Of a DNA stretch of 64,000 nt, positions 34,141 to 46,045 are shown piece after piece. Where the stretch lies: contig NC_071389.1 of NCBI RefSeq assembly GCF_022682495.2, positions 174,530,056 to 174,594,055 of the forward strand. The letters are read 5' to 3'. Made by a program: the position numbers and the translations under genes. The notes beneath the pieces were generated by a model. That model had not been told where the DNA came from and did no database searches. It saw only the letters and a program-made list of their open reading frames with translations. Position 1 is the first letter of the stretch; each line of letters opens with the position of its first letter. Origin of the DNA: Desmodus rotundus. Its lineage: Eukaryota > Chordata > Mammalia > Chiroptera > Phyllostomidae.

Positions 34141-34935
34141 TTTCTAGTAGTTTTATTGAAATATAATTCATATACCACATTACTTACCAATTTAAATTGT
34201 GCGGTTCAGTGGTCTTCAGTATACTCGCAGAGTGTGTGCATTGCCCTGGGCATCGCTCCAGAAAGAAACCGCGCACCCATTCGCAGTCACTCCCCATTCC
34301 TTCGTAGCCTGTGCAGTCCTGGACAAGCACTGATCTCCTTTCTTTCTCTAAAATTTGCCTATTCTGAGTGTTTCCTAGAAATTGAATATATGTATTCTTT
34401 TGTGATTGGCTTCTCATACTTAATGTTTTCAAGGTTCATCTATGTTGTAGTACTTCATGTCTTTTTATGGCCAAGTATATTCTATTGTTTGGGTATATCA
34501 CATTTTGTTTATTCATGCACCAGTTGATGGGCATTTGGATTGTTTTACACTTTTTTGGCCATTATGAACAATGCTGCTATGAGCATTTGCATACAAGTTC
34601 TTACGTGGACATACGTTCATATTACCTAGGAGTGGAACAGGCAAGGCATACGCTAACTCTATGTGTAGCATACTGAGTACCTGCCAAACTGTTCCCCAAA
34701 GCAGCCACATCATTTCACATTCCCATGAGTAAGGGGTGAGGGTTCTAATTTCTCCACATCCTCGCTAGTGCACTATTGTCTTATTTATTTATTCCCATCA
34801 CCATTCATCCCCCCATATCCTCTTCAACCTCCACCTACCCTCGTCCCCCCTGCAACTGTCACACTCTTGTCTGTGTCCATCAGTTTTTTTGATTGTAGTT
34901 ATCCTATTGAGTGTGAAGTAGTACCACATGGTGCA
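34141..34935 (-). mobile_element. Old L1, antisense, with a nested younger fragment
   Basis: Reversed L1 3' UTR and ORF2: ttttattgaaatataattca, ggttcagtggtcttcagtat, aaggttcatctatgttgtag, ttatgaacaatgctgctatg, ccaaactgttccccaaagca. The ORF2 track breaks at 34782 and resumes as tttttttgattgtagttatc and gtgtgaagtagtacc. The 123-aa frame at 34156-34527 is antisense to the L1 and is not a gene. Confidence 0.85.
34782..34861 (-). mobile_element. Short L1 3' UTR fragment nested in an older L1
   Basis: A stretch with ttatttattcccatcaccat and pyrimidine-rich ccccccatatcctcttcaac, typical of the reversed 3' end of a younger L1. Candidate duplications are cactattgtct (34771-34781) and cactcttgtct (34862-34872), ten of eleven bases equal. 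The right limit could extend to about 34885. Confidence 0.6.
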
Positions 34936-36069
34936 TATTAAATCTCAACATGAAGCTGATGGCATATAGTCTATTCACATTGATTTGGGTGTATATTGAA
35001 AGAGATTAATATTGTAACTACTGTTCTCAGACACATATTTGGGGCTAAACTGCAGACATCATGAGCAGGAGCAATATTCACTCGGTGGTAGAGAGACAAG
35101 CTGCTGGTAGATGGTTAATGGCATTACATGAAAATGTACAACCTCCGTTTCACAATTAGAAGGAGCTGTGTAAGGGTGTCAGCATCATTGATGAGTCACT
35201 ATCCGTATCTATTTTTGTGCAGTGAAATACAAGGAAAATAGTAGAATTGGAATGCAGTGAAACAGAAAGGCTAGCTGGTGCTTCCCCTTGGTAATTTAAA
35301 ATAGAGATAATAAAATCTGGAACAGAAACTTCTAGCACAAACAGTCTGTTTAGTAAAAACATATTAAGTTAAGAAGCACATTGTTGTATCTATTACAGAC
35401 TATTATAATTCAAATTCATTGAGAGGTATGATGAAATTTGATTATTAGGTCAAGAATCAGATCAATACATTCTTCTACTTCAGGAGTGGAATAATAGTGC
35501 CAGAAAGTAACACGAGGATGAATGACGTTGCGGAGAGCTGGGAAGTCCTAGTTGGTTGGAATTGGGAGAACTAATCAAATCTTAGTTTCCTGAAATACTT
35601 TCATTTCAAATACCATGCCTTGTTTAAAAAGGAAGGTGTATTGTTTTTCTTTTTTAAGTGAGAAAGGTACATTAGAAAATGTTCATTATGAGAAAATTCA
35701 CGAAGTGAGCGCATAAAAATACAGCTGTACCTCCTTTAGCAACCATGTGGGAAACAGTAAGTAATATATCTATAGTTTAAACATTTGGACATGTTTTAAG
35801 TATCATCAACTTAATTTGTATAATACATAAAAAAGTGAGTAATAACTTTAATGAATATAAATAATGAAGGAAAAGAAAATATTGTCAAATTTTCTTCTTA
35901 AGTCCTTCTCTGCCCTCCTCGCTAATTTCAATTTTGGTCACACTTATTTGCAAATGAAAGGAAGAACTCCCCTTTCCTCCAGCTTCAGCCTACAGGACTT
36001 TCACAAAAGAAAGGGTGTGTGCAAATCTCCTAGGATTATAGCCGTGACTATGCATGATGAGAAAATTAT
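34936..36069. other. AT-rich intergenic DNA, no feature
   Basis: No supported feature; a 92-aa frame at 35864-36142 runs into the L2 below and has no domain. Confidence 0.4.
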
Positions 36070-37035
36070 TGGCCATTCATTCACTCAACAAGTATTATCG
36101 CGTTCTCCCACGGGCCAGACACTCCAGGAGCGCATGGCATAAAAAAGGAGCAGGTAAGTAAATATCATAACAGTACAGAGTGATAAAATATAAAGTATAA
36201 GTCTCTATAGACTTTTAAGAGAGGATAGAGAAGGGTACCTAAGATGAATTCTAACCATGAAATTCTTAGAAAGACAGCTCTTAAGCTGAGTTTGAGTTTC
36301 AGAAACCCAAGAATGAGTTTCAGAAACAGAACCAGGTAAACAGTTTGGAGAAGTAAATTATACCTAAAGACAGGATCATGTGTCCATGGCAAAAGAGAGA
36401 AGAGTATAATTGGAGAAATGCTCATAATAAAGTCTATTTGAGCTTGAGGGCCTGTGAATGGTGGCAAGAGACACATTAGCAATAGGGCTGTACATCATTT
36501 GCCTTGTTTGGAAACTCAAACTCCATGCTAAGGAGTTTGAGTTTCTGTTTAAAAACAGTAGGGAGGTGCTAAAGATCGTAAAGCAGGGCACTGATATGAT
36601 TAATATAATTTAAAGGTCTAGGTCTCAACAGCCTACGACTAAATATAAGATCCTGTTTTCTTTCAAGGGTCAAATTTTATAGATCATAATGACATATGAT
36701 CTATAATTTGGGCTGATGAGTTTGAGATTCCTGTAGGATGAGCAGACAGAAATGATAGCTTGCAGGTGTGAAACCCAGTGGGCAGATTGGGCTAGAGGTA
36801 GGAATATTAGGAGCTGTGGCCAGGAAATATAGAGTTATAATAGAAGAAGGCCAGGAACAACACTACAGACCCCGACACTATCCAGACAGAGAGAGAATGG
36901 AGGACTGATAAAGACTGTGAAGAAGCCATTAAATAAGTAAAATAAAGCCCATGGGGCAAACAAAGTAGTACCATCAAAATTTTCAAGGAAAAAACGGTCA
37001 TCTCATTGAGAGCACAAGAGACCGAATAGCTTATC
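36070..37035 (-). mobile_element. Long L2 LINE fragment, antisense
   Basis: The longest L2 here: cattcattcactcaacaagt and acgggccagacactccagga at the 3' end, then gctaaggagtttgagtttct, gcagggcactgatatgatta, gggctgatgagtttgagatt, and up to ctcattgagagcacaagaga. Order is that of reversed L2 over nearly 1 kb. Several minus-strand frames (105, 86, 71 aa) fall on the coding side but are interrupted and carry no usable domain. Confidence 0.75.
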
Positions 37036-38324
37036 CTTGGAAGGAAAGACATGACCAGTGCAAACACTCATTTTTTTTCCATTCTCTTACGTTATTGCTT
37101 TGACTGCTCATGGCTAACCTTGCACATGGTTTTTGGCCAATAAGCAATGAACAATTAATGACGCCTGTAAAACTAGAGAACAAAGCTTTCTCACAAATCA
37201 GATTACATGAAATGGCATTCTTCTCTATAGCAGCAAAACAGCAAATAGAAGAAAACCCCATAAGACTGATCTTTTACTGTACCATGAAGTCATTCAATTT
37301 TTATAAAATTCAAGCATACCATCCTTACAAAAATAAAAAGTTAATTGAAAAATACTTCAGTGTGCCTTATATTGAATTAACACTATTTTTAAGTATATAA
37401 TTGTTTTTCATCATAAGTTATCTGCCAAGTTCCATTGAACTCTACATAGAAAAATTTCCTGTTCTAGTTCACTTTCTTACAACTACACATCAAAATACAA
37501 TTTAAGAATATTTAACAAATTATAGAATTAAAATACTGTTTTTTAAGAGAAAACCTTACTCAATTATAATTACTTAATTAAAACAAACAATAAGAAGAAA
37601 CATTGCTTACTTAGTAATTGTTACCATATTTAATATCACCCCAACACTGCTTCATGGTGAGAATTTGTTTTGACCACTTTTCTAAGTAGAAAAACATTAG
37701 TTGGACACTAAACCTGAGCCTTGACTCTGTTGCTAATGTTTCTAGTAATCTTAGGAGAAAATTAATTACCACACCTAGGCTTTGTTGTTATTGTCTAGAA
37801 GAGTGTGATGAAAATAACTTTCCCACCACAGGCTGTAAAGTGATACAACAACAACAACAGACCCAGAGAAAATGGGGTTTTGTAACTAGAAATTGTTATT
37901 AATCTCAGTTCCAAATTAGCAAATATTTTCCAAATGCTTTTAAAGAGAAAAAAGTCAAGTTAGATCGTTCTGATACTCAAAACCCAAACACAAAAATTAT
38001 CTAAGTAATATGTAGTATTAGCATAATTTGTAAACTATAAGTACACAGTTCAGATATTTTAGAGATCAGAGGGTATTGATGTTTTCAGCTGAAGCCTTAA
38101 TTTAGACTATTTTTAATGACAAAAATTATGGCAGTTTCCACACTGACACTTATTCACTCTGAGCTCTAGCACTGAGGCAGCAGCTTGAAAAATGCCAGGG
38201 ACATATGGGGAGGAACTGAATTGTCTGGCTTCTAAAATCTCAAAATATTTTGTCCTTTAGAAAAAATAATCACACATGCTTTCCTTTTGAATCATCTGTG
38301 AACATGATTTATATTGTTTACTCG
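37036..38324. other. AT-rich intergenic DNA, no feature
   Basis: No repeat or gene recognised. A short (CAA)n run lies at 37847-37859. The 96-aa frame at 37110-37400 shows no domain. Confidence 0.4.
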
Positions 38325-38398
38325 ATTTCAGTGTCTCTTTTGTACCACCAGTTACCTTATATCCAATAACTATTTGTTGGATGAGTTAATGATTAAGT
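38325..38398 (+). mobile_element. L2 3' end fragment
   Basis: gtgtctcttttgtaccacca, then tatccaataactatttgttg gives the end of L2 with the family's ttgttggatgag terminal repeat. Confidence 0.5.
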
Positions 38399-38929
38399 CA
38401 GTATATTTAAATTAAATGAATATGCAAAAAGTAGACATAATTTTCAAGGAGGACTGTACCCTTGATGTGTGTGTGTGTTTAATTCAACAGAATGACACAA
38501 TAATGACCATATTTCTGGTAGTTTTATTTCTGTTTTCACTTTTGGACCCTACCATTGAATACTATAATTCTAATTTCAACTTCAAAGTAGAAGTTACATA
38601 AGAAAATTTAAAGCTATTTGTGATCTCAACTAAGATTCTTCTTAGGAAATGGAGTAGAGGTCAGCCTACTTTTATTGGAGATGAACAACTAGATTCTTGC
38701 CGGAGTGCTGCCCTAAGCCTCCAGTCTGCCTTATTGATCCATTGATTGATCGATTGGCAATAATGAGTAAAACTTTGTTCTTTTGTGGGCTGTCAAACAA
38801 TGGTTTCCACAATGATGATTGTGACAGTGTTATAATAATACAATCCAAATACAAATTCTTATCCAAGAACATGAGGGGTGGTTTTCAGTGGTGGACAGAA
38901 CAGCACATCAGGAAAGACATCTCTCTCTT
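38399..38929. other. Unassigned spacer
   Basis: No feature recognised; overlapping 84-aa and 66-aa frames on opposite strands are chance. Confidence 0.4.
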
Positions 38930-39095
38930 TTTAATCGAATTTATGGGGTGACATTAGTTAGAAACATCATATGACTTTCAAATGTACAATTCTTTCATTT
39001 GTCATCCGTATGTTGCATTGTGTGCTCACCGCCCAGATTCTGGTCTCCTTCCGTCACCGAATATTTGACCTCTTATAGCCCAAGGCACATTTGCC
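38930..39095 (-). mobile_element. L1 3' end fragment, antisense
   Basis: tttatggggtgacattagtt, caaatgtacaattctttcat, gtgtgctcaccgcccagatt, ctggtctccttccgtcacc: the reversed 3' end of an L1, same group as the sense L1 at 15.4 kb. Its right limit lies inside a 12-bp inverted repeat. Confidence 0.8.
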
Positions 39096-39334
39096 CTGGA
39101 TGACGGAAGGAGTGTCCACAGCAGAAGCTTTTTGGGTTGGCTGGGATGGATAAAGTGAAAGGTTTGGGCACCAAATGCTAGGTCTCAAGGGGAAAAAAAG
39201 AACTAAAGATCAATTCTATTTTTAAGTGTTTAAAGGACAAGCCACAAGAGAGGGAAATGGAAAAGAAAGGAATTTGTATGGGTCATGTTTATCTTTCATG
39301 CTATTCAAAGAGACTGTCCTTGGAGCAAATAATT
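39096..39334. other. Unassigned spacer
   Basis: Nothing recognised. Confidence 0.4.
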
Positions 39335-39525
39335 TGCAACTTGCTACCTGTGTAAATTTGGGTAAGTTCTTTCCTTCTTTCCCTGAGTTTCCACTCCCTA
39401 AATTATAAAATGGGGATAATAACACTTCGCAGAGTTCTTGACAAGATTACATGAAATATATCGTGTGTGTGTGTGTGTGTGTGTGTGTAAAGTTACTTAG
39501 CATAGTGCCTGGAACATAACACACC
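39335..39525 (+). mobile_element. MIR SINE, sense, carrying a GT microsatellite
   Basis: gtgtaaatttgggtaagttc, ctgagtttccactccctaaa, ttataaaatggggataataa, acttagcatagtgcctggaa are MIR motifs in order. A (GT)13 run at 39463-39488 has expanded inside the copy where MIR has only a short tatatgt. Confidence 0.85.
39463..39488 (+). repeat. (GT)13 microsatellite
   Basis: Thirteen uninterrupted GT units within a MIR; likely length-variable between individuals. Confidence 0.95.
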
Positions 39526-39549
39526 TACCCCCCACCCAAAGAAAATGTT

Positions 39550-39665
39550 AGATTTATTCAAAAAGTGGTGATTGTGGGCCTACCAGCTGCTCTGCTTTAG
39601 GCACTGATAATACAAAAGTGAACAAGATGAAGCCTACATTCTAGGGGGAGAATGAAAGAAAATTG
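39550..39665 (-). mobile_element. L2 3' end fragment, antisense
   Basis: tgctttaggcactgataata, aagtgaacaagatgaagcct, acattctagggggagaatg: reversed L2 end, short but clear. Confidence 0.7.
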
Positions 39666-41101
39666 GTTATTGGAAATGATTGACCAAATTTAGCATTAAA
39701 AAACCTCAAAATATAGATTCCTAATGTTTGGAAATTTACGTTTAATATGAAATAAAGAAACACTTAAAAGGTTGGCAAATATTTATATGGGAGAATGCAT
39801 ATTGAATTTTAATACACAATAGGTTTGTTATGTTTTATTTAGAATTTCCTTTTAAAGCATTTACATTTCTGTAGTTAAGTGGACAGAGGATTTTTTTAAA
39901 GGAAGAAGGAGAAAAATTAAATAGAACAAATAAATGAAATGGAAACAGAGGACTTAAATCCAAACAGGGTTAGGAAAAATAGCATTGGGTGAAGTCAGTA
40001 GATGTAATGAGACAGAAAAAAAAATACTGTATTGTTTGGCAGATGATCATAAAAGAACAAAACAAAAATAGTCCATTTAAATTATACAAATATTAAACAA
40101 ACAGATGGCAAACAACCAATAATAATAAAACAGTACCTGGAGGCTAAGTAGGAAAAAATAATGAGGGTAGAAGCTAAAGAGGGCTGAACAATAGATAATG
40201 TAAAATACTTTTCATATTATTTGTGTCCTTAATTAAGGCAGATCAAATATATGCAGGATATGCTTGCATCTTACCATGATATCATTTATTGAAGTCAACC
40301 AAAAAATGGGAAAATGACAAAGGAGCATAAATAGTCTATTGTAGCAATTAGATGCATTAAGAGAGTGGGAATAATGTTCCATTCACACTCTAATCCTTTC
40401 CAAGAGATTATGTGTATACATGTCTTAGAAAGAAAAAAAATTATAAAATACCTTCAATCCAAGGCTATGTCTAAAATATCTTGGTATTATGGATTGGTTG
40501 AGAGAAAAATGTTTGTTTTCATTTATGTCACAGACTTAATCAGGAACTCATTCAACAGACAGTTACTGAACCAGAGCAGATCAGAAAGGGGGCAGTTGTT
40601 TAGAGCTTTCAAAACATCTGGAAAAATATTCTTCAAGTAGAGTCAAATCCATTAGCAAAACAGATGTTTTCCTCTGTGGCAGCAAAACACAAGTTTCTTA
40701 TATGTATTTCATATGGTCCAAATCCATTTCAGAAATAAGATTCCACCTCTTAAAGGGTCTTGGGAGCAGAGTGCTCTCCTAGACTCTGCCAATAAAAGCC
40801 TGGCCAAGGCCAGTTAGGTGTTTGAAAGTCAAAATTTTACAATAATCTTTTGACCTCTTGAGTTATAAAACAAGAGAAGAAAGTTATAAAAATCTGCTGT
40901 CTCTCCAACGCCTCACTTAAAAAGTTGTAGCCGGATTAAAACCAACTGGTAATCTTTGGCAAGACGTCTGGGAGCTAAGAGCGGGGAAGGGCAGAAGGTC
41001 ACAGTGGCCTGAGAGCTGTTCTGGCTTTTCTTCCCAGAAAAAGCAAAGGGAAGCTTCTCCCACTGACCAGTAGGGAAAGTATTAGAAGCACTAGCATATT
41101 T
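39666..41101. other. AT-rich intergenic DNA, no feature
   Basis: No repeat or gene recognised; the 91-aa frame at 40365-40640 has no domain. Confidence 0.4.
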
Positions 41102-41245
41102 TTTTAATCTTTATTTATTTAAAAAAAAAATTATTGAATTTATTGGGGTGACATTGGTTTATAAAATTGTATTGGTTTTAGGTGTCTGATTCTGTAATAC
41201 ACCATCTGTACATTGTGTTGTGTGTTCACCACCCAAAGTGCAAGC
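41102..41245 (-). mobile_element. L1 3' end fragment, antisense
   Basis: Begins with a T/A-rich tail, then gaatttattggggtgacatt, ggttttaggtgtctgattct, gtgttgtgtgttcaccaccc: the reversed end of the same L1 group as 38930-39095, about 145 bp long. Confidence 0.85.
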
Positions 41246-43714
41246 AGATGAATTACGTCGAAAAGCCAGAACCTATTGTGCCCCAGGAATATAGGAAATG
41301 GGTCCATTCAAAAACTCATTTAGGGAAAAATGTTCCTTTTACATATATCTCAGATACAGGTGAATACGGATGAAATCTGATTATTAGAAGGCACAAATCA
41401 CACCCTAGTTGTTTTTAGCCTTTGTAAAAATAGATATAAAATTTTAATAGACAGAAAGCATTCACATCAATCATTTGCAAATTAATTGTTTTAAGCTAAA
41501 AATTCCATGTTATTAACCAATGGAACATGTTCTTGGTTTTCAAATTAGATTTTCAGCTTTTTTTTTTAACCAAGAAAAAAACAGAAATAGGGAAAACAGA
41601 AAGAAGTACTTACTTTTTTATTGTACCAAATGCTGTAAAAACAGTTTTTACCAGAGTAAAATGCAGAAACACTCGCTTGATGAAGCTGCTTACAATGGTT
41701 TAGCACCAGTCAGGGTCGCCAGTGTTTGAAAATGTTGCTCAACTCCGTAGAGAAGTACTTGGGTTGCCCCAGATCACTGCTGAGTGCTCTGAAATAATTT
41801 ACAGTTTCAAAAGCACAGCCTGTAGAAAGAAAGCATGCAAATCATTACTTGGATTCAGAGGTATGGAAATTTCTGCTATTTCTAGAAAAGGGTTGCCTGC
41901 TGTCACAAAATGTTTTAGGTCTCTTCATAATGAGGTGCTATCGTGGTATAGGCCACAGCACGGACAGAGGTTTTCCGTTTGCACTCTCTTCGTCTTTGCC
42001 CGGTGCACGCGCCTGCCAAAATAGCTGCTATTAGGAACAATGGGATTTGGATTCACATGTGTCAGGGAAAATGAGAATAGAGTAAATTATTTATACCAAG
42101 CAGATGTCTTATTTTCAACTTCTTATTAACATTATAACCTAATTCACTTGTGATATCATCACCATCTCTGTTTACACTCATTCCTATCCAAAGCTAGCTC
42201 TTTAGAACTTTTAGCTCCAATGTCTTTGAACCTGAAACACTTTAATTATCACTTTGCTCCAGCCAATTGTGAGCTAGAAAGACATCATGCTTTAGAGAGA
42301 AAAATAAAGATCTCTATAAGAAGATTATTTGCATTTGTCTAAGAGATAACACAATTCTTCCATTATATGGAGGGGTGCCCAGAAGAGAAATGAGCAAGGA
42401 GCAAAGATTTGCTAAGTGGGGTAGCTTTCGAATTCCTTTTGAGACATGCTTTCCAAGTATAGCTTTCCTTCGTTTGAAGTGTTGTGATTTTCCAAAATTG
42501 GATATATACCAACTTTTGTAAGTGTGAAAAACCTATCCCAAAGCCAGAAAAGAAATGAGTTCTATATTTTCTGCAGCCAATCTCTCTCCCATCTTACAGC
42601 CCTACTAGTGGGGAATTGAAAAATGACATTTGTGTGGCTAGGAAACGGAGAAACCGAGATAGGAAAGTTGTTCCAAGGTGTGAAAGAAAGAGAAGGAATA
42701 TGTGTGATTGAAGAACGGTGCTGAGAAAGGGCTTCGTGCGCTGACTATGGAGGTAAAATCAGGTTCTAGTATAATTTCTGAGATTAATATGTGCTCATTG
42801 CAGCAACTCGTAAGAGGAGAAAAGAAATTTAGCATAAAAGAAAAAGATACAAGATGCAGAGAAAAGCTGAGGTGTTTTAAGGGATATTTAGGAGAGAGAG
42901 AATTGCGGGAAACAACATTAGTAATTACATTATTTTAGGACATACTGTGAAAGAGATGTTATGGTGTCTCTATAACCGCCGGCACCTAAATCATTTTTTT
43001 TCTGTGGGAGGAAAGGTAGAGTATAAAAGTGAAAAGGTAATGGAGAACAAGAATGTGAACCCAGATGACCTTGGCTCCTTCTTTCCTAACCCTAGAAAAC
43101 AAAGCGTAAAAATAATAATAGTAAAATTAGACAAAATCTAAATAGACAGCAAAAACTTCATGTCTCTCATAATGACAAGAAATGTCACAGACCAGGATGG
43201 GAAAAAATAAAAAGCTCATAAATTATAAGGAAGCTAGAATAAACAGGCCCTTAGGTTTCTATTTAAATGCCTCTTTAAAAGTGTATTAAATTGTTTTTCC
43301 AACTATTTTTATTGAAATCTTCCCTCTGGCTGTACTAAGAAAGAATTCACAGTTGTGGAATAGTAGAATCAGAGCTGGAAGTAACCTGCATGTCTCTTCA
43401 TCCAACCCCCTCATTTTTCTTCTAGAAATTCTGGAGTGTGATGTAAACAGAATCTATCAAGTCCACATGCTCCAGACTTGTTCGTTAAAAACACAGAACA
43501 GCTTCTGTTGCTCTTACGTTTCCTTTCAGCTACTAGTCTCTCCCTTTCTCTTCCTAGCTAAGCTCCATGCAACAGCAGCCCACATTTGCTCTCTCTGCTT
43601 TCCGAACCTCTGTTCCCCTCCTCAGGCCACAGAGCTGTGGCACTTCCCTGAAATTGCCCTCACTCCAGTTCCCTCGCAGAGTACACTGTGCAAACGCCGG
43701 CTTCCCAGAAGGAT
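41246..43714. other. Intergenic DNA, no supported feature
   Basis: 2.5 kb without a confident element. Around 43345-43440 (gtagaatcagagctggaagt, catccaaccccctcattttt) there is an old repeat I cannot name. Frames at 41722-42024 (100 aa) and 43353-43787 (144 aa) carry no domain. Confidence 0.4.
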
Positions 43715-43905
43715 GGCTGGCCTTCAAATCTTGCCTTTGTCATGTACTTCCTGTTCACCTCTCTGCGCCTCATTTTCTCTTTCATAAAGTGAAAATAATA
43801 ATAATAAACCCTACTTCACAAGTTTTTGTGAAAACTGAATGAGATAAGCCATGTAAACTGCTTAAAATGGTCTCTGGCATGTTATGATCCCTTAATAAAA
43901 TAAAT
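43715..43905 (+). mobile_element. MIR SINE, sense
   Basis: Motifs: tgtcatgtacttcctgttca, cctctctgcgcctcattttc, cataaagtgaaaataataat, gaatgagataagccatgtaa, ctgcttaaaatggtctctgg. The frame 43567-43842 ends in it and is chance. Confidence 0.75.
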
Positions 43906-44024
43906 TTGAGTTCTTAGCTATCGTTATCTTTCTTGATACCTTTGTGGTATTGTTAACCAGTTCCTTCCTTGCCAGTTTCCTTCCATAGCTCCCTATTTCT
44001 GTCTTTCTCTACTTCCTTATTTTA

Positions 44025-44125
44025 TAAATACTCAAGTGTCTCTACTCTGCCAGGACCCTGGGGCTATAGTTTGTCAGCAAGATGGCACCTCCTTGTTCTC
44101 AGGGAGCTCACACTCTTAGTTTTTC
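44025..44125 (-). mobile_element. L2 end fragment, antisense
   Basis: tctgccaggaccctggggct, then aagatggcacctccttgttc and tcagggagctcacactctta match the reversed L2 3' UTR. Confidence 0.55.
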
Positions 44126-44162
44126 TCTTTCACTACTAGATGCTTTTCAGTTTTCTGTGGAG

Positions 44163-44165
<3 letters not shown>

Positions 44166-44206
<41 letters not shown>
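44166..44206 (+). repeat. (CT)20 microsatellite
   Basis: An uninterrupted CT run of 41 bases. It is likely polymorphic. Confidence 0.95.
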
Positions 44207-44211
<5 letters not shown>

Positions 44212-44224
44212 ATCCTTAACTTCT

Positions 44225-44899
44225 GTTCTCATTCTAATACATTTTCCTGAAGAGAAAGGCATTCTGTTATTTCACACCCGTCTTCTGCCTTGACTTTACT
44301 CCTAGGTCTACACCTTTCAACTTCATATTAGTCGTCTCCACCTGTTACAAAAATACTTCAGTCCCAAGATGTCTAACATGGCATGGATGCCTCCAATCCA
44401 GCTTCTCCCCACCAACCCTGGTTCTTCCTTGTAGTCAATGGTATAACCACTCATCCTTCTACCCACAGCAGAATCCTTTTCCTTCACTGACATCTTCCGT
44501 AATCAGTCACATGACAATTCCACTTGTTTCTCAGATGCAGTCTCTTTCTCTTTTAAAAAGATTTTCTTTATTTTTAGACAGAGTGGAAGGGAGGGAGAAA
44601 GAAAGAGGGAAACATCAATGTGTGGTTGCCTCTCGCATGCCCCGTACTGGGGACCTGGCCTGCAACCCAGGCATGTGCCCTGATGTGGGAATCGAAGTAA
44701 CCCTGTGATGCGCAGGCCCACGCTCAATCCACTGAGCCACACCAGCCAGGGCTCAAATGCTGTCTCTCTTTATCCCCACACTCCTAGTGCAGGCCTTCAC
44801 TATTTTTCTCATTATAGAAGACTAGACTTCTAAGCTGTCTTCACTTCCTATCTTCTAGCAATCTCTGCTCACACACTTTCTAAAACACAAACCAGGTTA
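44225..44899 (+). mobile_element. L2 LINE fragment, sense, split by a VES SINE
   Basis: Left part: taatacattttcctgaagag and ttctgccttgactttactcc, then atggatgcctccaatccagc. It continues after the SINE as gctgtctctctttatcccca, ctaagctgtcttcacttcct and cttctagcaatctctgctca. Both parts follow L2 consensus order, so the SINE landed in an existing L2. Confidence 0.65.
44550..44756 (-). mobile_element. VES SINE, antisense, inside L2
   Basis: Reverse VES SINE: tail as tttaaaaagattttctttat, GA-rich middle, ggggacctggcctgcaaccc and ccacaccagccagggc at its 5' end. The target-site duplication is atgcagtctctttct (44535-44549) and atgctgtctctcttt (44757-44771), three mismatches. Confidence 0.93.
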
Positions 44900-45600
44900 T
44901 TAATTCAATCATGTGTTCACTAACACTCACACAATCGCTCATTCACTTGTTCACTTATTTATTTAATAACACTTAATGAAAACCCACCGTGTGCCAAACA
45001 CAGATCATTTTACTTCCCTCTACATTTCTTCAAAGGTGACTTGACTCATTTTATCGTTCTTGTGCCTGTGTATGTTCTTTGTCTTCCCCACCCCCTCCTC
45101 ATTCTCTTGACAAACTGCTATATGGTCTTCATAACTCAGCTCAAATTTCTCTTCATTCATGCATTTCACTCTGTCCAGCCCTGGGGATATAGCAATAAAT
45201 ACGACTGACAAATCCCTGCTCTCACGAAATTTAAACGAGTGAAACAGACACCAAATAATTGAACAGGATGATTTCAGATTGTGAGATAAGTGCTGTAGGG
45301 AGAAAAAAGGAAATGTAAGGCAATAGGGACAGAGAGAGGAGAGTTTGTGCATGGGAGTTGGGGGTGCGGTTTTAAACAGTGATTGGTCAGAGAATTCTTT
45401 TCTGATGAGGTAACATTTGAACTGAGACCTGGATGAAGTGTGAGCGTGAGCGGTGGAGATATCTGGAAGGAGAGCATTTCAGGGCCAGGGAACAGCAGGT
45501 GCTAAGGTGCTGTGGTGGCAGTGTGCCAGCGTGCTTGAGGAACAGCGAGGAGTTGGAAGGCAGTCAGTGAAAGGCAGTGGAGCGAGGCTTAGTCATGCCA
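44900..45600 (-). mobile_element. L2 LINE, antisense, with an inserted L2-like piece
   Basis: The copy starts cacttatttatttaataaca and ccaccgtgtgccaaacaca, breaks at about 45003-45165, and resumes ccagccctggggatatagca, gtaacatttgaactgagacc, ctggaaggagagcatttcag and ggaacagcgaggagttggaa. The piece in the break reads as sense L2 (tgtcttccccaccccctcct, aactcagctcaaatttctct). So oppositely oriented L2 sequences lie nested, giving an inverted arrangement. Confidence 0.75.
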
Positions 45601-45924
45601 GCCTGGTGTTGCACGGCAGAGTTGGGCATTCCCGTACTGGGTCCAGCACAAATAACACCCCTTGTTCATTGCAAAATCTTTGATTGCAAAATCATAAGCA
45701 TGTAATTCTGCAACATAACAATATCACTCTCAAGCACACCATAGGACATTTTAGGTGAAATGTTCAAATTAACACTATAAATTATTACACCCATATTATT
45801 ACCCTACCAACCACACTCAAGCAGGGGTTACTTCTGCTGGACCCTGTATTCCTCTGTGCTCAGAGAGTGCCTGGTATCACCTTGGGCTGTTACAACATGC
45901 CCTGTGGCTGTCACCCTTTGTTTC
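45601..45924. other. Unassigned spacer
   Basis: Nothing recognised. Confidence 0.4.
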
Positions 45925-46045
45925 TGTCTAATTACTAAGACTGCAAGTCCTCAAGGGTGGGGATCATTTTCCATTCCTTTTTGTACCACCAGGGCCTATC
46001 TCTGTCCTTGGCAGTTACTTGGAGCACAGCGGAATGGATGAGTCA
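45925..46045 (+). mobile_element. L2 3' end fragment, sense
   Basis: agactgcaagtcctcaaggg, tggggatcattttccattcc, gtaccaccagggcctatctc, tccttggcagttacttggag: the L2 3' UTR read forward, ending in a degraded gaatggatgagt. Confidence 0.7.

Noticed and set aside
43353..43787. 144-aa plus-strand frame
   Set aside because: Runs into a MIR; overlapping frame in another phase; no domain.
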